DNA of 64,000 nucleotides, from positions 1,860,001-1,924,000 of the forward strand of contig NZ_CP066831.1 in the NCBI RefSeq assembly GCF_016598615.1, in the 5' to 3' direction. A program made the translations under genes and the position numbers. The stretch comes from Streptomyces liliifuscus. GTDB lineage: Bacteria > Actinomycetota > Actinomycetes > Streptomycetales > Streptomycetaceae. The notes beneath the pieces are model-generated. The model was not told the origin of the DNA and did no database searches. It saw only the letters and a list, made by a program, of their open reading frames with translations. The stretch's first letter is position 1; every line of letters starts with the position of its first letter. Shown piece after piece: positions 43,744 to 52,079 of the stretch.

Positions 43744-45843
43744 TCACATTCCGATGTCTTGTGAGCCGTGCTCCGGTTCTTCGACGAGGAGCGCGAAATC
43801 GGTGACGACAGGGGCGAGTTGACCGCTCAGCCACAGCGGAAGCTGGTCCCGCCGGTGCGGGGCGCCGGGGATGCCTCGTGCGCCCAGCGGCACGGTCCAG
43901 AGGCTGTTCTCGCGGTCGGCGAGGTCCCACACGTACCGGGCGGACGGTCCCCGTGAGCTGAGGTCGGTCACGCCGGGTGTGCTCGATGTGGCCAACACGC
44001 AGTCGTGGTCCCCGCCGAGCCCGGGCCGCTCCTCGCCCTCGGCGGCGGGGAGGATCCGGCAGGGTGCGAGCCTGTGCAGTTCGCCCCAGGTGACGGGTTC
44101 CAGACACGCCGTTTCCTCCAGGGCGGCCCGGACGACCGCCGCGCTGTCCAGCCCCGGGAGGAGCTCGGTGGTCAGCAGGTTCTCCAGCCCGAAGGCGACC
44201 TTCGCGGTCAGGTTCAGCCAGGGCTCGAACACCGCGGGATACGGCAGGGGCGGCACGGCGAGACTCTTCAACTCGGGTGCCGCGGCGACCCGTTGCACGA
44301 CCGCGGAGCGCAGCCGGGCGTAGTCCGCGGCGGCGGTGCTGTCGGCGTCCATGTGCCGGTTCCAGGCCAGCAGCCGCGCCCTCAGCCGCTCCGCCTCGGG
44401 GCCGAGTCCGTCAAGCCGTGCCACTCGCTCCAACAGGGGTGCGGCTGCCGCGAGTTGGGTGTCCATGTGGATGGCCGCCATGTCGTGCGGCTCCCACTGC
44501 CGTGACGCGCTCAGCAGGGCTTCGATGCGGTCGGCGCGGTACGGCGGGGCGAACTCCGTGCCCAACGGCGCCGCGAGGCCACGCTCGTTGGCCATCACGG
44601 CGATGCCGTCCACCTCGGCACGAGGTGTGTCATGGCGGCCCTGCCACTCGTGCCCGCTCCGCCAGGCGGGCACGATCCGCAGCCCGTTCTCCCGATGACG
44701 TACGGGCACGTATCCGGCCACGCGGTGCAGCAGACCGCCGGAGGTGTCCGCGGCGTGCACGACGTTCACCGGCTCGATCCAGCGGTCGAGCGCCCGGTCC
44801 ACGTCCGCGACCGTACGGGCCCGGAGGAGGGCGGGGAGTACGTCGAACCCCAGGTCCTCGGTGACGCGGGGCGGGTAGCGGAGACTGATGCCTTCGGAGA
44901 CCGTGGCGGGTCCCGAGTCGCCCTCGGCCCCCTCGGCGGGTCCGTCGATGACGACCGGTCCGCGCTCCGTCTCGATCACGTCGATCTCGACCGGATCGCC
45001 GCCCGCGACCGGGATGGTCTCCCGGTGACGGGTGGCCGGCCGCCACCCCTCGGGCCCCAGCGCCTCGACGCCGTCGCCCGTGGTGCGCAGCCGCTCCCGG
45101 TAGAGGTCGTGGTAGTCGGACATGGCGTTGGTGATAGCCCAGGCCACGGTCCCGGTGTGGCCGAAGTGCGCGATGCCGGGCACCCCGGGGACGGCGAAGC
45201 CGACGACGTCGTACTCCGGGCACGAGAGGTGTATCTGCTGGTAGAAGCCCGGGTCCTGGATGAAGCGGTGGGGGTCGCCCGCGATGAGCGCGGCTCCGGA
45301 CGCGGTGCGGTCGCCCGCGACCATCCAGCCGTTGGAGCCCGAGGTGCCCGGGCCGTCCGCGGCGAAGAGTTCGAGGGCCTCGTCGCCGAGCCGGCGTGCC
45401 ACCTCCTCGCGCCACAGCTTGGTCGGGAATCCGGCGAAGAGGATGTGGTGGGCGAGCCAGACGCCGAGGGGCGTCCACTTCCGCCAGGTTCCCGGGGCCA
45501 GTCCCGTGGCCGCGAACTCCGGCGCGTCGGCCGCTCCCCGCTCAAGGCCGGCGTTCACTCCGTCGACGTACGCCGACACCCAGGCCGCCGTCTCCTCCTC
45601 CAGCGTCTCGAAGCAGCGGCGGGCCGTGTCGTCGAGCCGGGCCCGGCGGACGAAACGGTCCCAGGGGACGGCGCCCGCCCCGAGGAAGGAGGCCGTGGTG
45701 CCCTGCGAGCGATGCCTTTCGGCCTCGATCTGCCAGGCCCGGTCGTGCGCCGCGTTCCGCCCCTGGGCGAAGGCCAGTCCCAGCGGATCGGGGGCACGGA
45801 GATGCGGGATGCCCCAGGCGTCCCGGTACGTACTGCTCGCCAT
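43744..45843 (-). CDS. Penicillin-acylase-family N-terminal-nucleophile hydrolase
   Basis: Ntn amidohydrolase of 699 residues. The alpha chain begins DAWGIPHLRAPDPLGLAFAQG and the autoproteolytic site with nucleophile Ser is GTSGSNGWMVAGDRTASG (about residue 205). Other conserved blocks: GDPHRFIQDPGFYQQIHLSC, FGHTGTVAWAITNAMSDYHD. There is no obvious signal peptide from ATG 45843 (GAGGAG upstream), unlike many exported family members. A perfect iron-box palindrome lies about 70 bp upstream, shared with the divergent isochorismatase gene. In Pseudomonas, PvdQ of this family matures a siderophore; a comparable role here is only a suggestion. Confidence 0.92.
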   Translation of the reverse strand: MASSTYRDAWGIPHLRAPDPLGLAFAQGRNAAHDRAWQIEAERHRSQGTTASFLGAGAVPWDRFVRRARLDDTARRCFETLEEETAAWVSAYVDGVNAGLERGAADAPEFAATGLAPGTWRKWTPLGVWLAHHILFAGFPTKLWREEVARRLGDEALELFAADGPGTSGSNGWMVAGDRTASGAALIAGDPHRFIQDPGFYQQIHLSCPEYDVVGFAVPGVPGIAHFGHTGTVAWAITNAMSDYHDLYRERLRTTGDGVEALGPEGWRPATRHRETIPVAGGDPVEIDVIETERGPVVIDGPAEGAEGDSGPATVSEGISLRYPPRVTEDLGFDVLPALLRARTVADVDRALDRWIEPVNVVHAADTSGGLLHRVAGYVPVRHRENGLRIVPAWRSGHEWQGRHDTPRAEVDGIAVMANERGLAAPLGTEFAPPYRADRIEALLSASRQWEPHDMAAIHMDTQLAAAAPLLERVARLDGLGPEAERLRARLLAWNRHMDADSTAAADYARLRSAVVQRVAAAPELKSLAVPPLPYPAVFEPWLNLTAKVAFGLENLLTTELLPGLDSAAVVRAALEETACLEPVTWGELHRLAPCRILPAAEGEERPGLGGDHDCVLATSSTPGVTDLSSRGPSARYVWDLADRENSLWTVPLGARGIPGAPHRRDQLPLWLSGQLAPVVTDFALLVEEPEHGSQDIGM

Positions 45844-45908
45844 GATCCTGGCTCCTCGAACTCCTGGTAACTCGGCCGAACCGGCCACCTGACGATCCAC
45901 CACTCATA

Positions 45909-45933
45909 AAGTTAGCTTAGGCTAAGCTAACTT
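45909..45933. promoter_or_regulatory. Iron box between acylase and isochorismatase genes
   Basis: Perfect 12-bp arms (AAGTTAGCTTAG / CTAAGCTAACTT) around one G. The inner 19 bp TTAGCTTAGGCTAAGCTAA matches the DmdR/IdeR iron-box pattern TTAGGTTAGGCTAACCTAA at 17 of 19 positions. Divergent control of both flanking genes. Confidence 0.88.
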
Positions 45934-45979
45934 CCCTCAATCGGGCTCGGCGCTCACGCCATCAGGGAGGAGTCCGCCC

Positions 45980-46639
45980 ATGGGCTTGCCGGTCATCAAC
46001 TCCTATCCCATGCCTGACCGTTCCGCGGTGCCCCCGTCGGGCCCGCCCTGGACGATCGACCCGGCACGGGCCGCGCTGTTGATCCACGACATGCAGAACC
46101 ACTTCGTCCAGGCCTTCCCGCCCGACTGCTCGCCCGTCGTGGAGCTGCTCGACAACAGCGCCACCCTGCGCGAGCTCGCGGGGACGCTCGGCATGCCGGT
46201 GGTGTTCAGCGCCGAGCCGGCCGCCCAACGCCCGGGCCAGCGAGGGCTGATGACCGACATCTGGGGCCCCGGCATCGGTCAGGAGCCCGGCGACGACGCG
46301 GCGATCGTCACGGAACTCACCCCCAGGGTGGGGGAACACGTGCTGGTCAACGTCCGCCACAACGCCTTTCTCCGCAGTCATCTGGGCCGGCTGCTGCGCT
46401 CCGAGGGGCGCGACCAGCTGATCCTCTGCGGGGTGCGGGCACATCTCGGAATACTGCTGACGGCCGCGGACGCCTTCATGAACGACATCCAGCCGTTCGT
46501 CGTGGCCGACGCGGTGGCCGACTTCTCCGCCGAGGACCACTCCATGGCACTGCGCTGGATCGGACGCACCAGCGTCGTGTGCACCACCGACCAGCTGATC
46601 CGCCAACTCCTGCACGGCAGGGCGGCACAGAGCATGTGA
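45980..46639 (+). CDS. EntB/DhbB-like isochorismatase domain protein
   Basis: Isochorismatase-fold hydrolase of 219 residues, closely like the N-terminal half of EntB: LPVINSYPMP, ARAALLIHDMQNHFVQAF, MTDIWGPGIGQEPGD, VRHNAFLRSHLGRLL, LILCGVRAHLGILLTAADAF and VVADAVADFSAEDHSMAL. Typical family role is isochorismate to 2,3-dihydro-2,3-dihydroxybenzoate. The aryl-carrier domain of EntB is absent and no entC, entA or entE homologue is in the window. Iron box upstream; ribosome site GGAGGAG. Could supply catechol elsewhere or act on another substrate. Confidence 0.88.
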   Translation: MGLPVINSYPMPDRSAVPPSGPPWTIDPARAALLIHDMQNHFVQAFPPDCSPVVELLDNSATLRELAGTLGMPVVFSAEPAAQRPGQRGLMTDIWGPGIGQEPGDDAAIVTELTPRVGEHVLVNVRHNAFLRSHLGRLLRSEGRDQLILCGVRAHLGILLTAADAFMNDIQPFVVADAVADFSAEDHSMALRWIGRTSVVCTTDQLIRQLLHGRAAQSM

Positions 46640-46703
46640 TGCCCTCGCCTTCACTCTCGCCTGCGCCTGCGCTTTCGTCTTCACCCTTGCCGCAGCAGGT
46701 CGT

Positions 46704-46937
46704 TCACGAGCAGGGGCGACCCGGATAGTCGTCGCTCTCCGGTACGCCCGCCTCGCGCATCCTGCGCACGACCTCCTGGCGGACACCCTCGTCGTCGATG
46801 TCCACCAGGCCGTTGGCGTCCCGGTCGAACACCAGGATGTCGTCGGCGGTGTCCCAGAGAACCCATCGGTGCGGGTACGGCGACCCCTGCCACAGGTGTG
46901 CGTACCGGGTGTTGTCGTTGTCCGTCCGCGTGCTCAC
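46704..46937 (-). CDS. Small unknown protein in iron-regulated operon
   Basis: Unrecognised 77-residue protein, acidic, rich in Trp and Asp (RYAHLWQGSPYPHRWVLWDT, DDILVFDRDANGLVDIDDEG). DRDANGLVDIDD resembles an EF-hand-like Asp-rich loop, though a single loop is weak evidence. GTG 46937 overlaps the amidohydrolase stop (GTGA), so it is translationally coupled to that gene and is likely functional. Probable third gene of the MbtH-amidohydrolase transcript. Confidence 0.7.
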   Translation of the reverse strand: MSTRTDNDNTRYAHLWQGSPYPHRWVLWDTADDILVFDRDANGLVDIDDEGVRQEVVRRMREAGVPESDDYPGRPCS

Positions 46938-48508
46938 GACGCGGCCTCCTCGGTCTCACGGCCGTCGACGTACGTCGCGACCACCTCGATGTCGCCGATG
47001 CGCGAGACGTCGACACTCCTCGGGTCGTCGCCCAGGACGACCAGGTCGGCGCGTTTCCCCGGGGTCAGACTTCCCGCGCTGTCCTCCCAGTGGCAGGCGA
47101 AGGCGCCGGCCACGGTGTACGCGCGCAGGGCCTCGTCGACCGTGATGCCCTCGTCCGGGCCGATGACCTGACCCGAGGTGGACGTGCGCTCGACCATGAA
47201 CTGCACGGCCCTGAGCGGCGATCCGTCCGCGACGGGCCGGTCGGAGCTGCCCACGAGCGTGATCCCGTGCTCCAGGAAAGCCCTCCCCCGGTACAGCCAG
47301 GGCGCCCGCTCCTCCCCCATGATCGCCGCGTAGTCGTCGCCGAAGTACCGCAGGAAGTTCGGCTGGATCACGGCCGTCACGCCCAGCCGCGCGAAGCGCT
47401 CCAGCTGGTCGGGCCTGATCAGGCCCGCGTGCTCGATGCGGTGCCGGGCGCCGGGGCGCGGCCGGATCCGCTGTGCCCGCTCCAGTGCGTCCAGGGCGAC
47501 ATCGGCCGCCCGGTCGCCTATGGCGTGCACGGCGAGCTGCCAGCCCGCGAGATGGCCGTCGACGATCGTGTCCGCGAGGGTCTCGGGGTCGTCCTGCAAC
47601 TGGCCCGTGTGGTCGAGTCCTTGGTACGGGCCGGTCAGCGCGGCGGTACGGGCCATCATGCCGCCGTCGGTGTAGATCTTCAGCGCGCCCACGGAGAGCC
47701 GGTCGTCGCCGAACCCGGTGCGCAGCCCGAGGTCGAGGGCCCTGGGTATGCCGTCGTCCTTGTGCGCGGTGACGGGACGCAGCCGGTCTGCGGACACCAT
47801 GAGCTGCACCCGGAGCGGCAACTTGCCCTGTTCCTGGGCGAGTTGATAGGCGCCGAGCTCGACCGGACTGTGGCCGAACAGCGCGCCGCCGATGCCCGCC
47901 TCCGCACAGGCCGTCACTCCCTCGGCCAGACAGGTCCGGGCGGCCGTCCCGATCGCGTCGGCCAACTCCTGCTGGGAGTAGGGCAGTCGAAGCGCACGGG
48001 CGGCTCCCATGGCACCCTCGGCCAGGAAGCCCTCCTCGTGCGGGAGTTCGGCGGGCAGCAGGTCCAGGACGGCCGTGTTGACCATGCAGCCGTGCCCGGA
48101 GTCGTGCATCATGAACACTTTTCGCCCGGCGCTCACCTTGTCCAACTCGGCGGCGGTGAGATGGCGTCCGAGGCCGCGCTGGTCGTACCCCGCGAGGTCC
48201 GCCCACCCCCCTTCGGGCGTACGCGCCACCGCTTCGGCCACGGCGGTGAGCACGTCCTCGACCGAGGTGCACGGGGCGACGCTCGGTGTGCCCGCCTTGA
48301 AACCGGTCCAGGCCAGGTGCACATGGCTGTCGATGAACCCGGGCAGCACGGTGGCGCCCTGGAGGTCGATCACCTCGCGGGCCGGCAGGGAGGTCACCGC
48401 TTCGTCCAGGCCCACGATCCGGCCCCGCCAGATGCCCAGGTCGTGAGCGACGGGGTGGTCCGGATCCATGGTGAGGAAGCGGGCGTTCGTCAGTCTGGTG
48501 CGGAGCAT
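46934..48508 (-). CDS. YtcJ-type amidohydrolase
   Basis: Metal-dependent amidohydrolase of 524 residues (amidohydrolase_3 group). HxH in GFIDSHVHLAWTGF, bridging Lys region SVGALKIYTDGGMMARTAAL, His in LAVHAIGDRAADVALDAL, His in RHRIEHAGLI and Asp in LVGSSDRPVADGSP. It ends with the usual SLTPGKRADLVVLGDDP. Hydrolyses an amide, formamide or imide of unknown identity. It sits 31 nt after the MbtH gene on the same strand, behind the iron box at 48805. This placement suggests a siderophore-linked job such as deformylation (inference only). Confidence 0.9.
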   Translation of the reverse strand: MLRTRLTNARFLTMDPDHPVAHDLGIWRGRIVGLDEAVTSLPAREVIDLQGATVLPGFIDSHVHLAWTGFKAGTPSVAPCTSVEDVLTAVAEAVARTPEGGWADLAGYDQRGLGRHLTAAELDKVSAGRKVFMMHDSGHGCMVNTAVLDLLPAELPHEEGFLAEGAMGAARALRLPYSQQELADAIGTAARTCLAEGVTACAEAGIGGALFGHSPVELGAYQLAQEQGKLPLRVQLMVSADRLRPVTAHKDDGIPRALDLGLRTGFGDDRLSVGALKIYTDGGMMARTAALTGPYQGLDHTGQLQDDPETLADTIVDGHLAGWQLAVHAIGDRAADVALDALERAQRIRPRPGARHRIEHAGLIRPDQLERFARLGVTAVIQPNFLRYFGDDYAAIMGEERAPWLYRGRAFLEHGITLVGSSDRPVADGSPLRAVQFMVERTSTSGQVIGPDEGITVDEALRAYTVAGAFACHWEDSAGSLTPGKRADLVVLGDDPRSVDVSRIGDIEVVATYVDGRETEEAAS

Positions 48509-48539
48509 CAGCGGTGTCCCCCCGGAGCGGTCGGCAGGG

Positions 48540-48752
48540 TCACACGTCCATGGAAGCCGCGAGGGACCGGGGGCGCAGATCGGTCCAGTTGGCCTCGATG
48601 AAGTCCAGGCACGCCTCTCGGGTGTTCTCGTCGAAGGCGACCGTCCACCCCCCGGGCACGGTGGCGAAGGACGGCCAGAGCGAGTGCTGGCCCTCGTCGT
48701 TCACCAGAACCAGGAAGCGGCCTTCGGTGTCGTCGAAAGGGTTGGTGCTCAT
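48540..48752 (-). CDS. cchK: MbtH-like protein of the coelichelin cluster
   Basis: Adenylation-domain chaperone of 70 residues. It has the invariant MbtH pattern: [33 protein letters not shown] and [14 protein letters not shown], including the Trp residues that clamp the A domain. It should stabilise one or more A domains of the nearby NRPS. ATG 48752 follows AGGG. The position, divergent from the esterase gene and next to an iron box, equals cchK in the known coelichelin cluster. Confidence 0.95.
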   Translation of the reverse strand: MSTNPFDDTEGRFLVLVNDEGQHSLWPSFATVPGGWTVAFDENTREACLDFIEANWTDLRPRSLAASMDV

Positions 48753-48804
48753 GTATCGGTGGCCCTTTCAGGAGGTGCATCGGGGATGGAGAGGAATGCC
48801 ATGA

Positions 48805-48823
48805 TTAGGTTAGGCTCGCCTAA
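48805..48823. promoter_or_regulatory. Iron box between cchK and cchJ
   Basis: TTAGGTTAGGCTCGCCTAA, a near-consensus 19-bp DmdR/IdeR box in the divergent promoter region of the MbtH and esterase genes. TTAG at 48824-48827 extends it. Confidence 0.92.
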
Positions 48824-48872
48824 TTAGAAGCGAGCTTAGCCTTTGCCCCTTCCCTCTCACAAGGAGACGTTC

Positions 48873-48905
48873 ATGCGCCTGGCGATCGAAGGGGGCCGGC
48901 CGTGA
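48873..48905 (+). CDS. Ten-codon ORF coupled to the cchJ start
   Basis: ATG 48873 with AAGGAG at 7 nt opens a frame MRLAIEGGRP-stop whose TGA (48903-48905) overlaps the GTG start of cchJ (48902). The best ribosome site of the transcript thus serves this mini-ORF, and cchJ would be reached by termination-reinitiation. AGGGGG inside the mini-ORF could also serve the GTG directly. Confidence 0.5.
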   Translation: MRLAIEGGRP

Positions 48906-50032
48906 CCGACGCCGTTCCCGGCCTCGCGGCCGACAGGGAGAACGCCTTCGTCGCGTACGGACTGACCGGCAAGCCGGGCACCGACGAGTTCTGGGAGGCG
49001 GCGGGGACACCCGCGTCGGTGCCTGACGGCAACGGCGGTTGGGTGACGCTGTTCCTGTGGCGCGGCTCTTCGGCGAGCATCGAGTTCGAGAGCTGGTCGG
49101 AGCCGGTGCCCCTGCGCCGGTGGGGCGACTCGGACTGCTGGCACGCCGAGGTGCGCATGCCCGCGCGGCTGCGGGTGACCTACCGGTTCCTCGCGGACGA
49201 CGCGGCGTACGCCGACCCGTTCAACCCGGTCGGTGCGGGCGGTGACCGGTCCATCGCCGCGACTCCGGACGCCCCGGCCCAGCCGCACTGGCCCGTCGTC
49301 GGCGCCGGCGCCGATGTCGTACTGCCCCTCCCGCGCACCCGGCTCCGCTGGGCCAGTGAACGGCTCGGTGGGCGGCGTACCGTGCGGGTCCATCCGGTGG
49401 GCGGTGGCGGGCCGGTGGTCCTGCTGCTCGACGGGGACGACTGGCTGTACCTGCACCCGGCCATGACCGCGTTCGACTCGGCCTTCGCCGGTGGCGAGAT
49501 GCCGCCGGTCACCCTCATCTTCCTTCCGAGCAAGGACAGGGAGGCCGAGTTCGCGTGCAGGCCCGAACTGTGGGAGGCGATCCGGGACGAACTGCTGCCG
49601 TTGGTGGCGGAGTCCGGCGTCCCCTGCGATCCGGACCGGCTGGTGGTCGCCGGGCAGAGTCTCGGGGGGCTGAGCGCGGTGTACGCGGCGCTGGAGTTCC
49701 CGGAGTTGGTGTCCCGCGTGGCCTGCCAGTCGGGGTCGTTCTGGTGGACGCCCGACGCGATGGGTCTGGCCGACCCGTTCGGCGGGCCGCTCGGTGGGTC
49801 CGTCGCTGCGCGGCTGCGGGATCGGAGGGCCGCCGAGCTGGCCGGGGTGCGGGTTGCGTTCGATGTGGGGGAGCACGAGACGCGGATGTTGCCTCACTGT
49901 GCGGCGGTTGAGGGCTTGGCCTCGGAGGGTGGGGCGGCTGTGCGGGTTTCGCGGTCGCCCGCGGGGCATGATCGGGCGGGGTGGCGGCACGCGTTGTTGA
50001 GGGATGTGGCCTGGGTGTTGGGCGCGCCGTAA
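48902..50032 (+). CDS. cchJ: Enterochelin-esterase-like alpha/beta hydrolase (CchJ)
   Basis: Protein of 376 residues with an N-terminal enterochelin-esterase-type sandwich (about 35-150; WVTLFLWRGSSASIEFESWS, RVTYRFLADDAAYADPFNP) and a C-terminal esterase domain: VVLLLDGDDWLYLHP, nucleophile Ser in LVVAGQSLGGLSAVYAAL, Asp/Glu in FDVGEHETRM and His in PAGHDRAGWRHAL. In coelichelin synthesis CchJ is thought to release the peptide from the NRPS, which has no thioesterase domain; hydrolysis of the ferric complex is the alternative. The third position of codons drifts to lower GC over the last 200 bp. Iron box upstream. Confidence 0.92.
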   Translation: MTDAVPGLAADRENAFVAYGLTGKPGTDEFWEAAGTPASVPDGNGGWVTLFLWRGSSASIEFESWSEPVPLRRWGDSDCWHAEVRMPARLRVTYRFLADDAAYADPFNPVGAGGDRSIAATPDAPAQPHWPVVGAGADVVLPLPRTRLRWASERLGGRRTVRVHPVGGGGPVVLLLDGDDWLYLHPAMTAFDSAFAGGEMPPVTLIFLPSKDREAEFACRPELWEAIRDELLPLVAESGVPCDPDRLVVAGQSLGGLSAVYAALEFPELVSRVACQSGSFWWTPDAMGLADPFGGPLGGSVAARLRDRRAAELAGVRVAFDVGEHETRMLPHCAAVEGLASEGGAAVRVSRSPAGHDRAGWRHALLRDVAWVLGAP

Positions 50033-50053
50033 TTGTCTGCGGGTGCGTGGGGG

Positions 50054-50353
50054 CTGGTCGCGCAGTTCCCCGCGCCCCTAAAAGATTGCGCCGTTCCCCG
50101 CGCCCCTAAAAGATTGCGCCGTTCCCCGCGCCCCTAAAAGATTGCGCCGTTCCCCGCGCCCGTAAAAGATTGCGCCGTTCCCCGCGCCCCTCTGAAAGAC
50201 CGCGCCGTTCCCCGCGTCCCTCTGAAAGACCGCGCCGTTCCCCGCGTCCCTCTGAAAGACCGCGCCGTTCCCCGCGTCCCTCTGAAAGACCGCGCCGTTC
50301 CCCGCGCGCCTCAAGGACTGCGCCGTTCCCCGCGCCCCTCAAGAGGGGCGCGG
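50054..50353. repeat. Tandem array of 28-30-bp repeats ending in a hairpin
   Basis: Ten consecutive units fill the gap between convergent cchJ and cchI. Unit 1 (50054-50083) is the dispersed element found at 6431, 26898 and 31981. Three 28-bp units starting GATTGCGCC follow (50084-50167), then one 30-bp transition unit, three identical 30-bp units starting GACCGCGCC (50198-50287) and two 28-bp units (50288-50343). All share GCGCCGTTCCCCGCG or a close variant. The last unit pairs with an inverted fragment to give a perfect 11-bp hairpin (50330-50340 with 50343-50353, loop AA), a likely bidirectional terminator. Confidence 0.95.
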
Positions 50354-50375
50354 ATCACACAGGTCTGTCGGAGAG

Positions 50376-52079
50376 TTATCGGGCCACCGCTGAGCAGTAG
50401 GTCTCGTCCTTGGCGAGTAGGTTGCGGTGGGTGTCTTCTGCTGTGATTACGCCGTCGTCGAGGACGAGGACTCGGTCGGCGGCGTCCAGGAGGGCCGGGC
50501 TGCTGGTGAGTACGACAGTGGTGCGGCCCCGGCGCAGTTTCGCGATGTTGCGGGCGATGAGCTGTTCGGTGACCGCGTCGACGGCCGTCGTCGGATCGTG
50601 CAGGACGAGGACGTCCGTGTCTGCGGCCAACGCGCGGGCCAGGGACAGCCGTTGGCGCTGCCCGCCCGAGAGGTTCGCGCCGCGGTCGCGGACGCCGTGG
50701 TCGAGTCCCTCGCGGTGCAGGGCGACGACATCGGTCAGCAGGGACGCCTCGACGGCCTCGGAAACCGTCCGGCTGGTGCCCGACGGGTCGATGTTCGTGC
50801 GGAGGGTGCCCGCGAAGATCTCCCCGTCGTACGGGTTCACCAGCATGTGCTCGCGCACCGCCTCGACCGACAGGTCCGCGAGTTCCTGCCCGCCGACCCG
50901 CACAGCTCCCTCGTACGCCTCGGGCGGGACGTTCACGGCCAGGACCGACGCTAGGTCGGCCGCCGAGCGGGGCTGGTAGACGGCGATCGCCACGAACTCA
51001 CCGGCCGGCACCTGGAACTTCACGTCGCGCAGGGTCCCGTACCGGACACAGTCGATCTCCAGGGAGCCGCCCGCGGCCGGGCGTTCCGGGCCCGGTGTCG
51101 TCACCGGCGGCGCTGTCAGCACCAGCGCCATCCGCTCGGCGGACGCACGCGCGATCATCACGTACTTCGGCATCTCCGAGAACAGTTTGAGCGGTTCCAT
51201 GATGAACTGCGCCAGGCCCACGGCCATGACGAGCTCCCCGATGGTGATCTCGCCGCCGAACGCCAGCCAGCCCGCCGTCAGGGTCACGGCGGCGGCGAGG
51301 ACCGCGTTGAGGGCCAGCGCGGTGCCCGCGTAGACACCGTTCACCTTGGCGACGGTGATCGCCTGGTGCTTGGCCTCCGTGCTGACCTTCCGGTAGGAGC
51401 GGAAGGCCGCGTGGTTGCCGCCGAAGCCGTGCAGCGGGCGGAGGCCGATGATCAGGTCGGCGACCTTCGCCCCGGCCCGCGCGACCCGGGCCTGCTGCTC
51501 CTGCGTACTGGCCCCGATCCGCTTGGACATCACGCTCAGGACGGACAGGATCGCGACGGTTCCCACGATCACCAGCAGACCGAGGCGGATGTCGGCCAGG
51601 CCCAGCGCGACCGCCGCGACCACCACCGCGACCAGCGAGCTGATCAGCAGCGGCACCACCTCGATGATGTCGGCGGTCTGGTCGGCGTCCTCGGTGGCGA
51701 TGGTCAGGATCTCGCCGGACTTGAGGTCGACGTCCCTGGCCACCGGCTGGAGTCCGCAGGCCGCGACCCGCACCCGCCAGCGGTGTGCCTCGGTCGTGTT
51801 GGCCTTCTGCAGGACGCGCATCCCGAACCGCCACGACAGTGACACCGTCGTGATGATCACGGCCAGCGCGCCGATCGACAGGCCGAGCGCGCCGAGGGTC
51901 CGGTCTCCCTGCATCGTGTGTTCGACGATCAGGCCGAGCGCGATGGGAAAGGCCGTCTCACCCGCCTGGTACAGGCCCATGAGGACGGTGCCCCACACCA
52001 TGGCGCCGATGTTGCGGCGCAGTGCGGTACGGAGGATGTCGGACCCCGGGCGGGGCCGCTGCGTGTCAGGAGTTGTCAT
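50376..52079 (-). CDS. cchI: ABC exporter half-transporter with degenerate ATP site (CchI)
   Basis: Fused membrane-ATPase half-transporter of 567 residues. Six helices in the first 310 residues ([40 protein letters not shown]). In the ATPase domain the signature [18 protein letters not shown] is perfect, but Walker A is lost ([13 protein letters not shown]), Walker B and its Glu read [12 protein letters not shown], and the H-loop reads VLTSSP. It must therefore work with a partner, most likely CchG. ATG 52079 overlaps the NRPS end by 14 bp, so translation is coupled. Role: siderophore export (family inference). Confidence 0.93.
   Translation of the reverse strand: MTTPDTQRPRPGSDILRTALRRNIGAMVWGTVLMGLYQAGETAFPIALGLIVEHTMQGDRTLGALGLSIGALAVIITTVSLSWRFGMRVLQKANTTEAHRWRVRVAACGLQPVARDVDLKSGEILTIATEDADQTADIIEVVPLLISSLVAVVVAAVALGLADIRLGLLVIVGTVAILSVLSVMSKRIGASTQEQQARVARAGAKVADLIIGLRPLHGFGGNHAAFRSYRKVSTEAKHQAITVAKVNGVYAGTALALNAVLAAAVTLTAGWLAFGGEITIGELVMAVGLAQFIMEPLKLFSEMPKYVMIARASAERMALVLTAPPVTTPGPERPAAGGSLEIDCVRYGTLRDVKFQVPAGEFVAIAVYQPRSAADLASVLAVNVPPEAYEGAVRVGGQELADLSVEAVREHMLVNPYDGEIFAGTLRTNIDPSGTSRTVSEAVEASLLTDVVALHREGLDHGVRDRGANLSGGQRQRLSLARALAADTDVLVLHDPTTAVDAVTEQLIARNIAKLRRGRTTVVLTSSPALLDAADRVLVLDDGVITAEDTHRNLLAKDETYCSAVAR

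Noticed and set aside
48508..48780. 90-codon minus-strand ORF overlapping the MbtH gene
   Set aside because: Out-of-frame shadow of cchK, with a Pro/Arg-rich product without homology features.
50078..50342. Minus-strand ORFs with repeated [14 protein letters not shown] peptides
   Set aside because: They are translations of the tandem repeat array. No ribosome site, and other frames are equally open.
50054..50353. CRISPR-like array
   Set aside because: Units are contiguous with no unique spacers between them and no cas genes nearby. It is a simple tandem repeat.
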